Below, one piece after another: positions 7,197 to 15,727 of a stretch of DNA of 34,896 nt. The stretch's first letter is position 1, and every line of letters begins with the position of its first letter. The notes beneath the pieces are model-generated. The model was not told the DNA's origin. It did not search any database and worked only from the letters and a program-made list of their open reading frames with translations. This DNA comes from Gammaproteobacteria bacterium (lineage in GTDB: Bacteria; Pseudomonadota; Gammaproteobacteria; GRL18): the NCBI GenBank assembly GCA_026196615.1, contig JAPHSW010000192.1, positions 1 to 34,896 on the forward strand, read 5' to 3'. Both the position numbers and the translations under genes were made by a program.

Positions 7197-8264
7197 ATGA
7201 CAATTGACGCACGTTTTAAAATAATACGAGATAACTTTACTCTCGATGTTGAATTAAATATTCCAGATACTGGTGTTACTGCAATTTATGGTGACTCAGG
7301 TTGTGGTAAAACGACATTACTAAGAGCAATAGCTGGACTTGAATACAGCCCTACAAGTTATCTTCGAGTAGGTCACAAAATATGGCAAGACAGCTCAACG
7401 TTTATCCCACCAGAAAAACGTTCTGTAGCTTATGTCTTTCAGGAAGCCAGTTTATTCTCTCATCTAAGTGTTCGAGGAAATCTTGAGTATGGACTTAAGC
7501 GAGTGCCAAAAAACAATAGTAAGGTCTCTCTTGAGCGTGCCATTGATTTACTCGGTATCAGTCATTTATTAGATCGTAACACGGATCAACTTTCAGGTGG
7601 AGAACGTCAGCGGATTGCCATTGCCAGAGCATTGGCAATAAGTCCCAGACTTCTTTTGATGGATGAACCTTTGGCTGCATTGGATCTCAAGAGAAAACAT
7701 GAAATCATGCCGTATCTAGAGTCATTACATGATGAACTTAAAATACCTGTATTATATGTTAGCCATGCACCTGGTGAAGTTGCACGTCTTGCCGATCACC
7801 TTATATTGCTGGAGAACGGTCAACTTAAGGCATCTGGCAAACTCGACCAAATGTTAACTCGCCTTGATTTACCATTAGCACACGGAGATAAAGCCGCGGC
7901 AGTAATCCATGCAACCGTAGCAGGCCATGATACTGAATTTGACCTTACCTATCTGGATTTCCCTGGTGGTCGTTTCACAGTTGCTCATAAAGATTTAAAA
8001 GTAAATCACCCTGTTCGATTACGTGTTATTGCGAGAGACGTCAGTTTAACTTTAGAGCAACAATCTAACACCAGTATTTTGAACATATTTCCAGCAATAG
8101 TTGACGAAATGACACCAGAAGGAAAAGCTCAGGTAATGATACGTTTATTAATAAATGGCATTCCACTATTAGCACGCATCACTCGTAAATCAGCTTCCCT
8201 TCTTGAATTAGCACCTGGAAAACATCTATATGCTCAAGTTAAATCTGTTGCTTTACTTTCTTAA
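7197..8264 (+). CDS. modC: Molybdate ABC transporter ATP-binding protein
   Basis: ATPase subunit that powers ModB. I start it at ATG 7197, two bases after the modB stop, giving 355 residues, the usual ModC size; an upstream start at 7140 would only add residues encoded inside modB. Walker A GDSGCGKT is at 32-39, a Q-loop at YVFQEASLF, the ABC signature LSGGERQR at 132-139 and Walker B LLLMDEP at 152-158. The C-terminal part (about 285-355) is the Mop/TOBE oxyanion-binding domain found in ModC (SILNIFPAIVDEM). No ModE site could be recognised. Confidence 0.94.
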   Translation: MTIDARFKIIRDNFTLDVELNIPDTGVTAIYGDSGCGKTTLLRAIAGLEYSPTSYLRVGHKIWQDSSTFIPPEKRSVAYVFQEASLFSHLSVRGNLEYGLKRVPKNNSKVSLERAIDLLGISHLLDRNTDQLSGGERQRIAIARALAISPRLLLMDEPLAALDLKRKHEIMPYLESLHDELKIPVLYVSHAPGEVARLADHLILLENGQLKASGKLDQMLTRLDLPLAHGDKAAAVIHATVAGHDTEFDLTYLDFPGGRFTVAHKDLKVNHPVRLRVIARDVSLTLEQQSNTSILNIFPAIVDEMTPEGKAQVMIRLLINGIPLLARITRKSASLLELAPGKHLYAQVKSVALLS

Positions 8265-8280
8265 ATAAAATGGTAGACAA

Positions 8281-8294
8281 AGGAGTAAACATTG
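8281..8294 (+). promoter_or_regulatory. Strong ribosome binding site deciding a TTG start
   Basis: AGGAG at 8281-8285 lies six bases before TTG (8292-8294). There is no ATG or GTG in frame near the N-end of the S4-domain protein, so this site supports TTG as the real start codon. Confidence 0.7.
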
Positions 8295-8501
8295 GAACAA
8301 TTTGAACTTAATGCTCATGACTATATTGAGCTCAATAATTTATTAAAGGTAACAGGTCTATGTGAAAGTGGTGGCATTGCAAAAATGTTAATTGCTGATG
8401 GCCAAGTTAAAGTGGATGGTGTAGTTGAATTACGTAAGCGTTGTAAAATTAGAAAAGGGCAAATTGTTTCATACAATAATTATCAAGTACAAGTAAATTA
8501 A
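8292..8501 (+). CDS. Small S4-domain RNA-binding protein (YbcJ-like)
   Basis: 69 residues, almost entirely an S4 fold: FELNAHDYIELNNLLKVTG, then GGIAKMLIADGQVKVDGVVELRKRCKIRKGQIV, the helix-turn-strand RNA-binding signature. It resembles E. coli YbcJ and the stand-alone S4 proteins thought to bind structured RNA such as rRNA; its precise target is not known. Initiation is at TTG with a strong AGGAG ahead. It starts 27 bp after modC, so it probably shares the transcript, although no molybdate link is evident. Confidence 0.85.
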   Translation: MEQFELNAHDYIELNNLLKVTGLCESGGIAKMLIADGQVKVDGVVELRKRCKIRKGQIVSYNNYQVQVN

Positions 8502-8511
8502 TTTTCCCCAC

Positions 8512-8994
8512 ATGAATAAAGCACTTCTACATGAACAAATATTTTCAGAACTTGAAATGGTATATAAAAATGCCATAGATTCAGCTCAACGAGCTTATGA
8601 TACAGCTATTGATGAAGAAAATGAGGCTGAAAACAAATATGATACCATGGGCCTTGAAGCATCTTATCTGGCACATGGTCAATCTCAACGTGTCAACGAA
8701 TGTAAGAATGATTTAGTTGAATTTAAAAAATTAAAAGCTCTTCAATTTTCACCAGAAACACCGATAAGTCTTGGTGCATTAATTTATATTGCTGATGACA
8801 GTAATCATCAGCAATGTCTTTTTTTAAGCCCGGTAGCCGGGGGACTTAAAATTTTTTTTCAAGAAAAAGAAGTCACACTGGTCACTCCATCATCCCCTCT
8901 TGGCAAAGCTCTATCATCCAGTATGACAGGAGATGAAATTGAAATTATGGTAGAAAAAGAAAAGAAGTATTATGAAATAACAGCAGTTTATTGA
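8512..8994 (+). CDS. GreA/GreB-like C-terminal domain protein
   Basis: 160 residues. The first 80 form a charged coiled-coil hairpin (AIDEENEAENKYDTMGLEA, then RVNECKNDLVEFKKL). The rest matches the FKBP-like C-terminal domain of GreA/GreB transcript-cleavage factors (ISLGALIYIADDS, TPSSPLGKALSSSMTGDEIEI). Gre factors enter the RNA polymerase secondary channel and rescue backtracked complexes. This shorter relative carries acidic residues near the coil tip, but whether it cleaves RNA is unknown. Homologues in proteobacteria are, as I recall, often mislabelled as 3-oxoacyl-ACP synthase. It lies 10 bp after the S4 gene with no clear ribosome binding site, so coupled translation is possible. Confidence 0.8.
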   Translation: MNKALLHEQIFSELEMVYKNAIDSAQRAYDTAIDEENEAENKYDTMGLEASYLAHGQSQRVNECKNDLVEFKKLKALQFSPETPISLGALIYIADDSNHQQCLFLSPVAGGLKIFFQEKEVTLVTPSSPLGKALSSSMTGDEIEIMVEKEKKYYEITAVY

Positions 8995-9111
8995 TCTTAA
9001 AGAAATCACTATATTCAAGTCATAACTCATCAATGTAAAACGCTCAAAACAATACCGTATCATCGTAAACAAATAAGCATCTAATTTTTAAAAATTTACT
9101 ATCACTTGTTG

Positions 9112-10002
9112 TCATTGCTTATTTATCTGTAAATCAGTCATTTGATGTTGATCATCAAGAGTAATAATAGCCTCTGCTATTTTAGGGATTGTTATCAAAC
9201 AATGTTCTGTGAGACGTTGATAATGTTCAATAAATATTTTTAATTGTTGTTCATTTAACACATTTTTTTTGGAGCCAAACTCCATTTCAAGTGATTGAGC
9301 CAACTTCTTTTCTTGTAATAAACGCCACTCATAAACAACATCAAAACTGGGTGCTTTTAACATGATAAGCCAATTAATTTTTTTAAAAAGCAGTTGGTAT
9401 TCATCAAGTAAAAACTGATTTATAGCTTTTCGCCAGATTCCTTGTTCATCCTCAATTTTTTCTAAATTATTAATGGGTTCATATAATATTTTGCTATCAA
9501 GTGGTGGAGCCCCGACACACCATCCTTCAAATATAATAATGGATACTGGCTCTTGAATTTTATCCCATTCATGTTCAGGCCTTCTATCATCAGTTGCTTT
9601 ATCAAAACGAGGAATATGAACCGGTTCATTTTTGGACGCAGTCTTTAACTTATCTATGGTTTGAAGTGCTAAATTAACATCATGGGTTCCAGGAACACCA
9701 CGGGTTACAAACAAGGGGTGAACTGTTTGAGATAATTGAGTGCGCTTCTTTTTGGTATGATAAAAATCGTCAATTGAAAGAATGGCCACGCGATGATCAT
9801 ACCTGGTTTCTAGTATTGCTTTTAAAATAATAGCAGAAGTCGTTTTACCAGAACCTTGTGAACCATTAATTCCAATAACAGAGGTGGAATAATATCGAGA
9901 CTGTTTATCAATCCTTGTAGCAAGAGGCTCAAGATAAAGCGAAATATAGTTTGAATACTTCTCAGGTAAGGCAAGTTTTTTTATTAAATCTTTATAATTC
10001 AA
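9112..10002 (-). CDS. D-glycerate 3-kinase family P-loop kinase
   Basis: 296 residues. Walker A GSQGSGKT is at 47-54, followed by ILSIDDFYHTKKKR, the DDFY signature of the PRK/uridine kinase/glycerate kinase group. HPLFVTRGVPGTHDV and IPRFDKATDDRRP match class III glycerate kinases (plant GLYK, E. coli YggC), and IIFEGWCVGAP is the Walker B region. The expected reaction is ATP plus D-glycerate to 3-phosphoglycerate, which would feed serine or photorespiration-like salvage; bacterial members are mostly uncharacterised. The start is TTG (10002-10000), supported by AAGGA ending nine bases upstream; no ATG fits. It follows the hybrid kinase gene by about 100 bp, with a possible promoter of its own. 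Confidence 0.83.
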   Translation of the reverse strand: MNYKDLIKKLALPEKYSNYISLYLEPLATRIDKQSRYYSTSVIGINGSQGSGKTTSAIILKAILETRYDHRVAILSIDDFYHTKKKRTQLSQTVHPLFVTRGVPGTHDVNLALQTIDKLKTASKNEPVHIPRFDKATDDRRPEHEWDKIQEPVSIIIFEGWCVGAPPLDSKILYEPINNLEKIEDEQGIWRKAINQFLLDEYQLLFKKINWLIMLKAPSFDVVYEWRLLQEKKLAQSLEMEFGSKKNVLNEQQLKIFIEHYQRLTEHCLITIPKIAEAIITLDDQHQMTDLQINKQ

Positions 10003-10065
10003 AAAAATGAATCCTTGAACGTTTTATTTTTATTAAATACTAACAAGAGAAAAAGCATTCAATAT

Positions 10066-10071
10066 ATTATA
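10066..10071 (-). promoter_or_regulatory. Candidate -10 box for the glycerate kinase gene
   Basis: On the - strand this reads TATAAT, 64 bp before the TTG start. No good -35 hexamer is seen 16-18 bp upstream of it, so it is a weak call. It would let the kinase be expressed separately from the sensor kinase gene before it. Confidence 0.3.
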
Positions 10072-10105
10072 CCTTGATATAAACAGAAGTGAAGATTATA
10101 AGATA

Positions 10106-12814
10106 TTATCCCAATAACTCTTCAACCCTTTTTAAAAGAGTTTCTGAGGTATAAGGTTTCGTCAGCATTTTTTTATGCAATGAGTCATCAACAAAATTTA
10201 TATGGCGATCATCATTAAAACCGCTAGATAACTGAATTTTAATATCTGGATATTTTTCAGAAACAATTTTAGATAGTTCATAACCATCCATTTCTGGCAT
10301 TATCACATCACAGATCATTAGTGATATTTTTTTTCTGGTTTGACTTAGCTGCAATTTTTCAAGTGCTATTTTTGCACTATCAGCAGTTATCACATGATAC
10401 CCATGTAAATTTAAAATTTCTTCTCCTAATAACAAGAGTGAAGGTTCATCATCAACAAGTAGGATTTGTTCACCATGGCCATCCAAAATTTCAGAACCTG
10501 TCTCATTATCAGATAATTGTTTTATTGCTTGTATCGGCTTTTCTGTATATTCAGGAAAATACATGGAAAAACTGGTACCATGATCAAGCTCAGAATACAC
10601 ATTGATAGCACCTTCAGCACTTTGAACAAACCCATAAACCTGACTTAAACCTAAACCAGTTCCAATGTCATCTTTTGTGGTAAAGAAAGGATCAAATATC
10701 TGACTACGCGTTTGATCATCCATGCCTGTACCAGTATCAGTGATAGACAAATGAACATGCGGACCAGGCTTAAGATTATGTAATTTAGCTTGTTCGGTCG
10801 ATAAAACAACATTTTCAGTATAAATTGTTAATGTCCCACCTTTTGGCATGGCATGCATTGCATTAATACAGATATTTATAAGAGCATCTTCCATATCACT
10901 TTTATCAAACCAAAGCTTCCAGATGTCATCTTGTAAATTATATTTTAAATCGATCTTCGAGGTTAAACTTTTTGCAAGCATGTGTCGGTTATCATTTAAT
11001 AAAAGATTGAGGTCAACCGCTTCTGATTGCATTTCTTTACGTCGAGAAAAAGCCAGGAGTTTTTGAGTAAGCTTTTTGCCACGCTCACCTGCATGTTGAA
11101 TTTCATCAACATATTTAGATACTTTAGTATTGTCAGTTACTTTCATTGAAATAAGTTCTGAATAACCTAAAATCACTCCAAGCATATTATTGAAATCATG
11201 AGCAATACCACCTGTTAACTTACCAAGCGCATCCATTTTTTGTGAACGACGAAACTGTTCTTCCTGATATTTTTGCTCAGTTCTATCTGAACAAGAGCAG
11301 ATATAGTGTTGAGTCCCATTTTTTTCGAGGCTAAGTCTTGCCAAAGAAAGACGAACAGGAAAAGTTTTCCCATCTTTTCTTTCTGCATCCAAATCAACAA
11401 ATACTTCATTTTTATCTTGCCGACGTATACCTATCAAATCAAAAACATCTTCTTCTTCATTAGAACGACTATCAGGAATTAAAGAATATAAGTTGGATGC
11501 CGAAAGCAGCATTGCAAATGATTTGTTTTTGAGCTCAGAAAAAGTATAACCAAATATTTTTTCTGCAGCTGGATTACACGTTAAAATAAGACCATTTTCA
11601 TCAAGAGTTAACACACCATCAAGAATATTGTCTAAAATTTCACTTTGTTCCCGCTCTTTTTCAAGAAGTATATTTTCAAAATTCTTTTGTTGGCTTATAT
11701 CACGAGCAATACCTTCAACTGACACCACATGATCATCTTTGTCAAAAACCGGAACCTCTGTAATATTTAGCCAGATTTTATCACCATTTTTATGATAAAT
11801 TTCAATTTCATAAGATGGTTGCAAGTGACCTTTAATGCTATTTTGTATGTGTCGCTTTGCTAGTTCATTAACAGGATGGAGTGTAAGAAAGCTTGCACAA
11901 TCAATTTTAAATTCTTCAGGTGTATAACCTAAAATTGTTTGTACTGACTCTGTTGCATAAGTAAAAACACCTTCACAATCATGAGAATACAAGAAATATT
12001 CACTACTAAGACCTTGAACTAAGCGTCTAAATTTAACTTCACTTTCGACTAAAGCTTCATGAGACTGTATGACTTTTTGTTCATGTTCTTTGATACTTAA
12101 CAACATCAGGTTAAAATCCTGACTCAAAGTACCAATTTCATCCTGTCTGTCAATAACACATTTAACATCACGTTCACCCCTAATCACTTGTTGAATAGCG
12201 AGTGTTAATCGTCGTATTGCACTGGTCAAATTTCTTGCCATAAACCAGGCAAAAATAATCCCTATGCTAATAGCAATCATGGTATAAATGAGACCATTTT
12301 TAGTTACCAAATCAAGGCTCTGAACAATTTCATTACGATTGACACCAACTCGTGCCCATCCAATTTGTTGATTTTTTATCATCACAGGAGCAGCAACATC
12401 TATAAAGGAAGAGTTATTGATCAATAACTGAGTTCTTGAAGGCAAATTGAATAAAGATTGACTAATTGAATCCTTAATGAATAAGCCAACTTTCTCTCTC
12501 TGTGTATAGCCTAAAACCTTACCGTTCATATCAAGAAACATCGCATAATCCAGCCCAGGAAATCGTGACTGAGAGCGAATAACTTCTTCAACACCAACGA
12601 TATCATTAGATAAAATCCAGGATGTACCGTTTGCAGCCAAAGTTTCGGCTAAACCTTTAACCTGAGATGTACTCTGTTCAATCATGAATTCACGTTGACG
12701 CTCGACCAGATCAAAAACAAAAATACTCATCAAAACAGCATGAACTAATGCAATTCCAAGAATAAGTTGTCGCGCAACAGATGCTGTCCAGATATTTTTT
12801 AATTCATTTATCAT
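10106..12814 (-). CDS. Hybrid sensor histidine kinase (TM-sensor-TM-HAMP-PAS-PAS-HisKA-HATPase-REC)
   Basis: 902 residues. TM1 is about 17-37, an extracytoplasmic sensor part about 38-172, TM2 about 174-196, and HAMP about 195-248. PAS1 is about 258-375 (LGYTPEEF, ending RDISQQK) and PAS2 about 388-515 (FGYTFSEL, ending CSDRTEQK). The phosphoacceptor is His539 in GGIAHDFNN. The ATP-binding domain has an N-box with Asn651, DTGTGMD (693-699) and GTGLGLS (718-724). A C-terminal receiver has DDE at 788-790, phospho-acceptor Asp836 and Lys886. The HDFNN H-box places it among kinases that commonly carry fused receivers. Its gene is the last of a trio with a lone receiver and a PhnD-like lipoprotein, which suggests that the lipoprotein binds a ligand and presents it to the sensor domain. 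No DNA-binding output is present in the trio. Confidence 0.92.
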   Translation of the reverse strand: MINELKNIWTASVARQLILGIALVHAVLMSIFVFDLVERQREFMIEQSTSQVKGLAETLAANGTSWILSNDIVGVEEVIRSQSRFPGLDYAMFLDMNGKVLGYTQREKVGLFIKDSISQSLFNLPSRTQLLINNSSFIDVAAPVMIKNQQIGWARVGVNRNEIVQSLDLVTKNGLIYTMIAISIGIIFAWFMARNLTSAIRRLTLAIQQVIRGERDVKCVIDRQDEIGTLSQDFNLMLLSIKEHEQKVIQSHEALVESEVKFRRLVQGLSSEYFLYSHDCEGVFTYATESVQTILGYTPEEFKIDCASFLTLHPVNELAKRHIQNSIKGHLQPSYEIEIYHKNGDKIWLNITEVPVFDKDDHVVSVEGIARDISQQKNFENILLEKEREQSEILDNILDGVLTLDENGLILTCNPAAEKIFGYTFSELKNKSFAMLLSASNLYSLIPDSRSNEEEDVFDLIGIRRQDKNEVFVDLDAERKDGKTFPVRLSLARLSLEKNGTQHYICSCSDRTEQKYQEEQFRRSQKMDALGKLTGGIAHDFNNMLGVILGYSELISMKVTDNTKVSKYVDEIQHAGERGKKLTQKLLAFSRRKEMQSEAVDLNLLLNDNRHMLAKSLTSKIDLKYNLQDDIWKLWFDKSDMEDALINICINAMHAMPKGGTLTIYTENVVLSTEQAKLHNLKPGPHVHLSITDTGTGMDDQTRSQIFDPFFTTKDDIGTGLGLSQVYGFVQSAEGAINVYSELDHGTSFSMYFPEYTEKPIQAIKQLSDNETGSEILDGHGEQILLVDDEPSLLLLGEEILNLHGYHVITADSAKIALEKLQLSQTRKKISLMICDVIMPEMDGYELSKIVSEKYPDIKIQLSSGFNDDRHINFVDDSLHKKMLTKPYTSETLLKRVEELLG

Positions 12815-12841
12815 ATGATATTGTTCTAATAACCAGTTAGG

Positions 12842-13792
12842 TTAATTAATCGGTCTCACTTTTTTTATAAACTGTTTTACAAAGTCACGCACAGGTTGAT
12901 AAGTCGCATTGTTTGCTGTTTCAAATCGTGATAAGTGCATATTTGATAAAATTGCTTTTCCTTCATTCGTATTGTGAAAATCAAATAGCAATTGACTGAC
13001 TTTATTAACTATAGATTCAGGAACATCTGGAAGAACAATTAAACTATTATTCGGTAAAAAAGAGGTTTGCCAAATCACCTTTAGCTCCCGTTTTAATTCA
13101 GGGCGCTCCTGGGATAAAGCTTCCCAGGGTGGTGGCCATGTTGAACCCGCCACAGTATTTTTAAGATAGACATTCATTATAGAAGATTCCTGAGAGCCAA
13201 CATAACGATTATCCAAATCTTCCATGACATTAACACCATGTGATTGTAAATAATACTGAGGCATCATAGTCGCAGCTAATGCTGTGGGGGCAGGATAACT
13301 CACGGCTTTACCAATTAAATCAGTTTCTTTTTCAATACCACTATCCTTACGCACTAAAATAATTCCACGAAAATTTTCATCATCTGCCATTTTTCCAAAG
13401 ACTTTATAACCCTTATCAACAGCATTAATCGTCTGAAAAGGATTAGGAAGAGAAAAATGAAACTTATGTGCATACAGTTTTTCATCATAAGTCGCATAGT
13501 TTCTTGATGCTTCTAACTTAAACTGAGCATAAGGAATATTATCACTGAGATAATTCATCAAAGGACCAAATACCTCCTGTAACCTTTGAGGATTATGTAA
13601 TGGATGAATACCAAAAATATATTCAATATTTTTCATTTTTGGAGGTGTTATCGTAAATTCTGGTATGTAATTTTTAGAGTTATTATATTCCTTATTATGA
13701 TCATCGTTACATGATAATAGCAGTAAAGTAGTACCTATAAAAAAAAATAAAAAAAGGTGTTTAAAAAAATAGGTCAGCTTGATGAAGTTCAT
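12842..13792 (-). CDS. PhnD-like substrate-binding lipoprotein, probable sensor partner
   Basis: 316 residues with a lipoprotein signal: MNFIKLTYFF, a hydrophobic core and lipobox L-L-S-C with the acylated cysteine at 28. The mature part matches PhnD-type (phosphate/phosphonate-like) binding proteins: YIFGIHPLHNPQRL at the start, LVRKDSGI, a DLIGKAVSYPAPTA segment, and a late LPDVPES. No ABC permease or ATPase gene accompanies it. Instead it lies between a receiver gene (26 bp upstream) and a hybrid histidine kinase gene (27 bp downstream), so it more likely serves signalling than transport. The ligand cannot be told from the sequence; PhnD-like proteins bind varied oxyanions and organic ligands. 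Confidence 0.83.
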   Translation of the reverse strand: MNFIKLTYFFKHLFLFFFIGTTLLLLSCNDDHNKEYNNSKNYIPEFTITPPKMKNIEYIFGIHPLHNPQRLQEVFGPLMNYLSDNIPYAQFKLEASRNYATYDEKLYAHKFHFSLPNPFQTINAVDKGYKVFGKMADDENFRGIILVRKDSGIEKETDLIGKAVSYPAPTALAATMMPQYYLQSHGVNVMEDLDNRYVGSQESSIMNVYLKNTVAGSTWPPPWEALSQERPELKRELKVIWQTSFLPNNSLIVLPDVPESIVNKVSQLLFDFHNTNEGKAILSNMHLSRFETANNATYQPVRDFVKQFIKKVRPIN

Positions 13793-13818
13793 ATAGTATT
13801 ACAATGCTTAAAAGTTAT

Positions 13819-14190
13819 TTATAAAGTATTCTTTAAGTTTTCTAAAAGTTGAATAACATCTGAAATATTTAATGGCTTGGTTAGAGCATCAATAACTTCT
13901 AAGTTATATCCTTGTGCAATTCGTTTAGCCGTTTGCAATAGAACCTCATCAAACCCACTCATGAGAATGAGAGAGGCTTTACTTTGTCTTTTCCCTAATT
14001 CTGAGATAACTTCAATACCATCAATATCTGGTATAGTCAGATCAAGAAAAATAATGTCAGCCTCAAAATTTTGTTCAAGAAACTTTCTGGATTCAGTATA
14101 AATGACCGTGTCAAAGCCACACATATGAGCTACTTCAGCTAACATTTCAGCAAATTGGAATTCATCATCAATGATTATAACTTCAGGCAT
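13819..14190 (-). CDS. Stand-alone response regulator receiver domain
   Basis: 123 residues, a single CheY-like receiver: acidic pair Asp8/Asp9, phospho-acceptor Asp50 in IIFLDLTIPDIDG, MSGF for the Thr/Ser position, and Lys105 in LTKP. No output domain follows. It is the first gene of the receiver, lipoprotein and hybrid kinase set. It may be a phosphate sink, a relay between the hybrid kinase and another regulator, or act by protein contact. Confidence 0.9.
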   Translation of the reverse strand: MPEVIIIDDEFQFAEMLAEVAHMCGFDTVIYTESRKFLEQNFEADIIFLDLTIPDIDGIEVISELGKRQSKASLILMSGFDEVLLQTAKRIAQGYNLEVIDALTKPLNISDVIQLLENLKNTL

Positions 14191-14309
14191 TATTCTTTAT
14201 GTTTCCAATTTGTATTACATGCAACAATCAAACTAACCGAACTAATTATGTCAGTAGATAACGTTTACAGATAAGCTTTAGCAGAAAAATATAGACACAA
14301 AGGAATTTA

Positions 14310-15095
14310 TTAATTATTAAAGCCAATATGATTGAATAGTTTTTCATCAAGAAACTTCAGCAGTAAGTGCTCATTTGAATGAATAAAAAAATGATCACCC
14401 GCTAACTTCTTACTCTCAAAGTGACCATTTGTTAATTCCTGCCATGCTGAAACATGACTGCCTTGAGCTTTATGATCATTATCTCCTTCAAAAGCAGTAA
14501 TATTAATTGCTAATTTATTATAGTCATCATCATGAGAATAGGTATCACATAACTGAAAATCTGCACGTATTACAGGTAAAATCAGACTCATTAAGTCTTT
14601 ATTATCCAACACCTCAGCAGGTGTTCCGTTAAGTTGACGCAATTTCGATATCAATTTTTCTTCAGATAAGTCATAAATTGGCTTAGCATCTGAAGCAATG
14701 TGCATCGCCCTACGCCCGGATACAAATAAATGTGAAGCTTGTTGTAATCCCCTATTCTGAATTTCCTGAACTAATTCGTATGCTAACAAAGCCCCCATAC
14801 TATGACCAAATACAGCATAAGGTTTATCCATATAGTCACTCATACTATCAAGCACTTCTGTTACAATTTGTTTATGATGAGTATATGGCTTATCGGCATA
14901 TCGAGTTCCTCGCCCTGGTAATTGAATGGCACAAACTTCAATCCATGGAGATAGTTTTGACTGCCATGGAAAAAAAATATGTGCCCCACCTCCAGCGTAA
15001 GGAAAACAAAAAAGTCTCAAACGAGCTTCAGGGTTTGGTTTTGGAAAACAGAGCCATTTATTTGTTTTTTTTGTAAAGCTATCCTTGCTTTTCAT
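14310..15095 (-). CDS. Type II thioesterase (GrsT/RifR-like alpha/beta hydrolase)
   Basis: I choose ATG 15095, which has GGAG six bases upstream; the ATG four codons earlier (15107) has no such site. This gives 261 residues. Family marks are LRLFCFPYAGGGA, IQLPGRGTR, the nucleophile elbow GHSMGA with Ser99, a late Asp (Asp207 in EGDNDH) and the catalytic His235 in GDHFFI. Such enzymes hydrolyse mis-primed or stalled acyl groups from carrier proteins of NRPS/PKS lines, or release products. No synthase, carrier protein or phosphopantetheinyl transferase gene is in the window, so its partner must lie elsewhere or it has another acyl substrate. It is on the same strand as, and 119 bp ahead of, the receiver gene. 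Confidence 0.88.
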   Translation of the reverse strand: MKSKDSFTKKTNKWLCFPKPNPEARLRLFCFPYAGGGAHIFFPWQSKLSPWIEVCAIQLPGRGTRYADKPYTHHKQIVTEVLDSMSDYMDKPYAVFGHSMGALLAYELVQEIQNRGLQQASHLFVSGRRAMHIASDAKPIYDLSEEKLISKLRQLNGTPAEVLDNKDLMSLILPVIRADFQLCDTYSHDDDYNKLAINITAFEGDNDHKAQGSHVSAWQELTNGHFESKKLAGDHFFIHSNEHLLLKFLDEKLFNHIGFNN

Positions 15096-15342
15096 TACTA
15101 ACTCCATGTTTTTGATTTTGAGTCTTTTTCAAATGAATTTTATCCAACAATAAATTAAAACACCATTAGGGAGTCACCTAGATCATCCCCTGAAAAACCA
15201 TTGCTATGATCTCATTTTATAAAAAAAGACTATAAATACACACATTTATAGTGCTTTTATTACAACGATTTGATATAGTTGAAATATCACAGTATTTTAC
15301 TTGGTTATTATTATTTATATTTAAACAAATCAGGAATTTAAG

Positions 15343-15693
15343 ATGAGCACAAAAATATATCATAACCCACGTTGTTCCAAGTCTCGCAAGACATTACAAC
15401 TATTAGAAGAAAATGGTGTAGAACCTGAAATCATCGAATACTTAAAAACTCCACCTTCTAAAAGTGAGCTAAAAGCCATTCTACAGGCATTAGACATGAA
15501 CCCCAGAGATCTAATGCGCAAGGGTGAAGCAGAATACAAAGAAAACAATTTAGCTGATGAATCCCTTAGTAATGATCAACTGATTGACGCCATGCTTAAA
15601 CATCCTAAGTTAATTGAGCGACCAATTGTGGTCACACCTGAAAACAAATTTGCTCTAGGACGTCCACCAGAAAATGTATTAGATATTATTTAA
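15343..15693 (+). CDS. arsC: Glutaredoxin-dependent arsenate reductase family protein
   Basis: 116 residues of the ArsC/Spx thioredoxin-like fold. The catalytic cysteine is Cys11 in YHNPRCSKSR; Arg in RPIVVT and the GRPPENV loop complete the oxyanion site. ArsC reduces arsenate to arsenite using glutathione and glutaredoxin. This short form is closest to E. coli YfgD-like stand-alone members, and no arsR, arsB or acr3 gene is nearby, so a role in arsenic resistance is not assured. The start has AGGAA seven bases upstream. Confidence 0.88.
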   Translation: MSTKIYHNPRCSKSRKTLQLLEENGVEPEIIEYLKTPPSKSELKAILQALDMNPRDLMRKGEAEYKENNLADESLSNDQLIDAMLKHPKLIERPIVVTPENKFALGRPPENVLDII

Positions 15694-15727
15694 ATATTAT
15701 ACGTTTAACATAGAATGAGATTATAAA

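Noticed and set aside
14732-15076. 114-codon + strand frame opposite the thioesterase gene
   Set aside because: It mirrors a well-supported coding region and shows no protein-like family features.
15108-15342. Divergent promoter with an extended -10 (TGCTATGAT) near 15200
   Set aside because: No -35 partner, and several equally weak AT-rich boxes lie in the same gap, so no single site can be supported.
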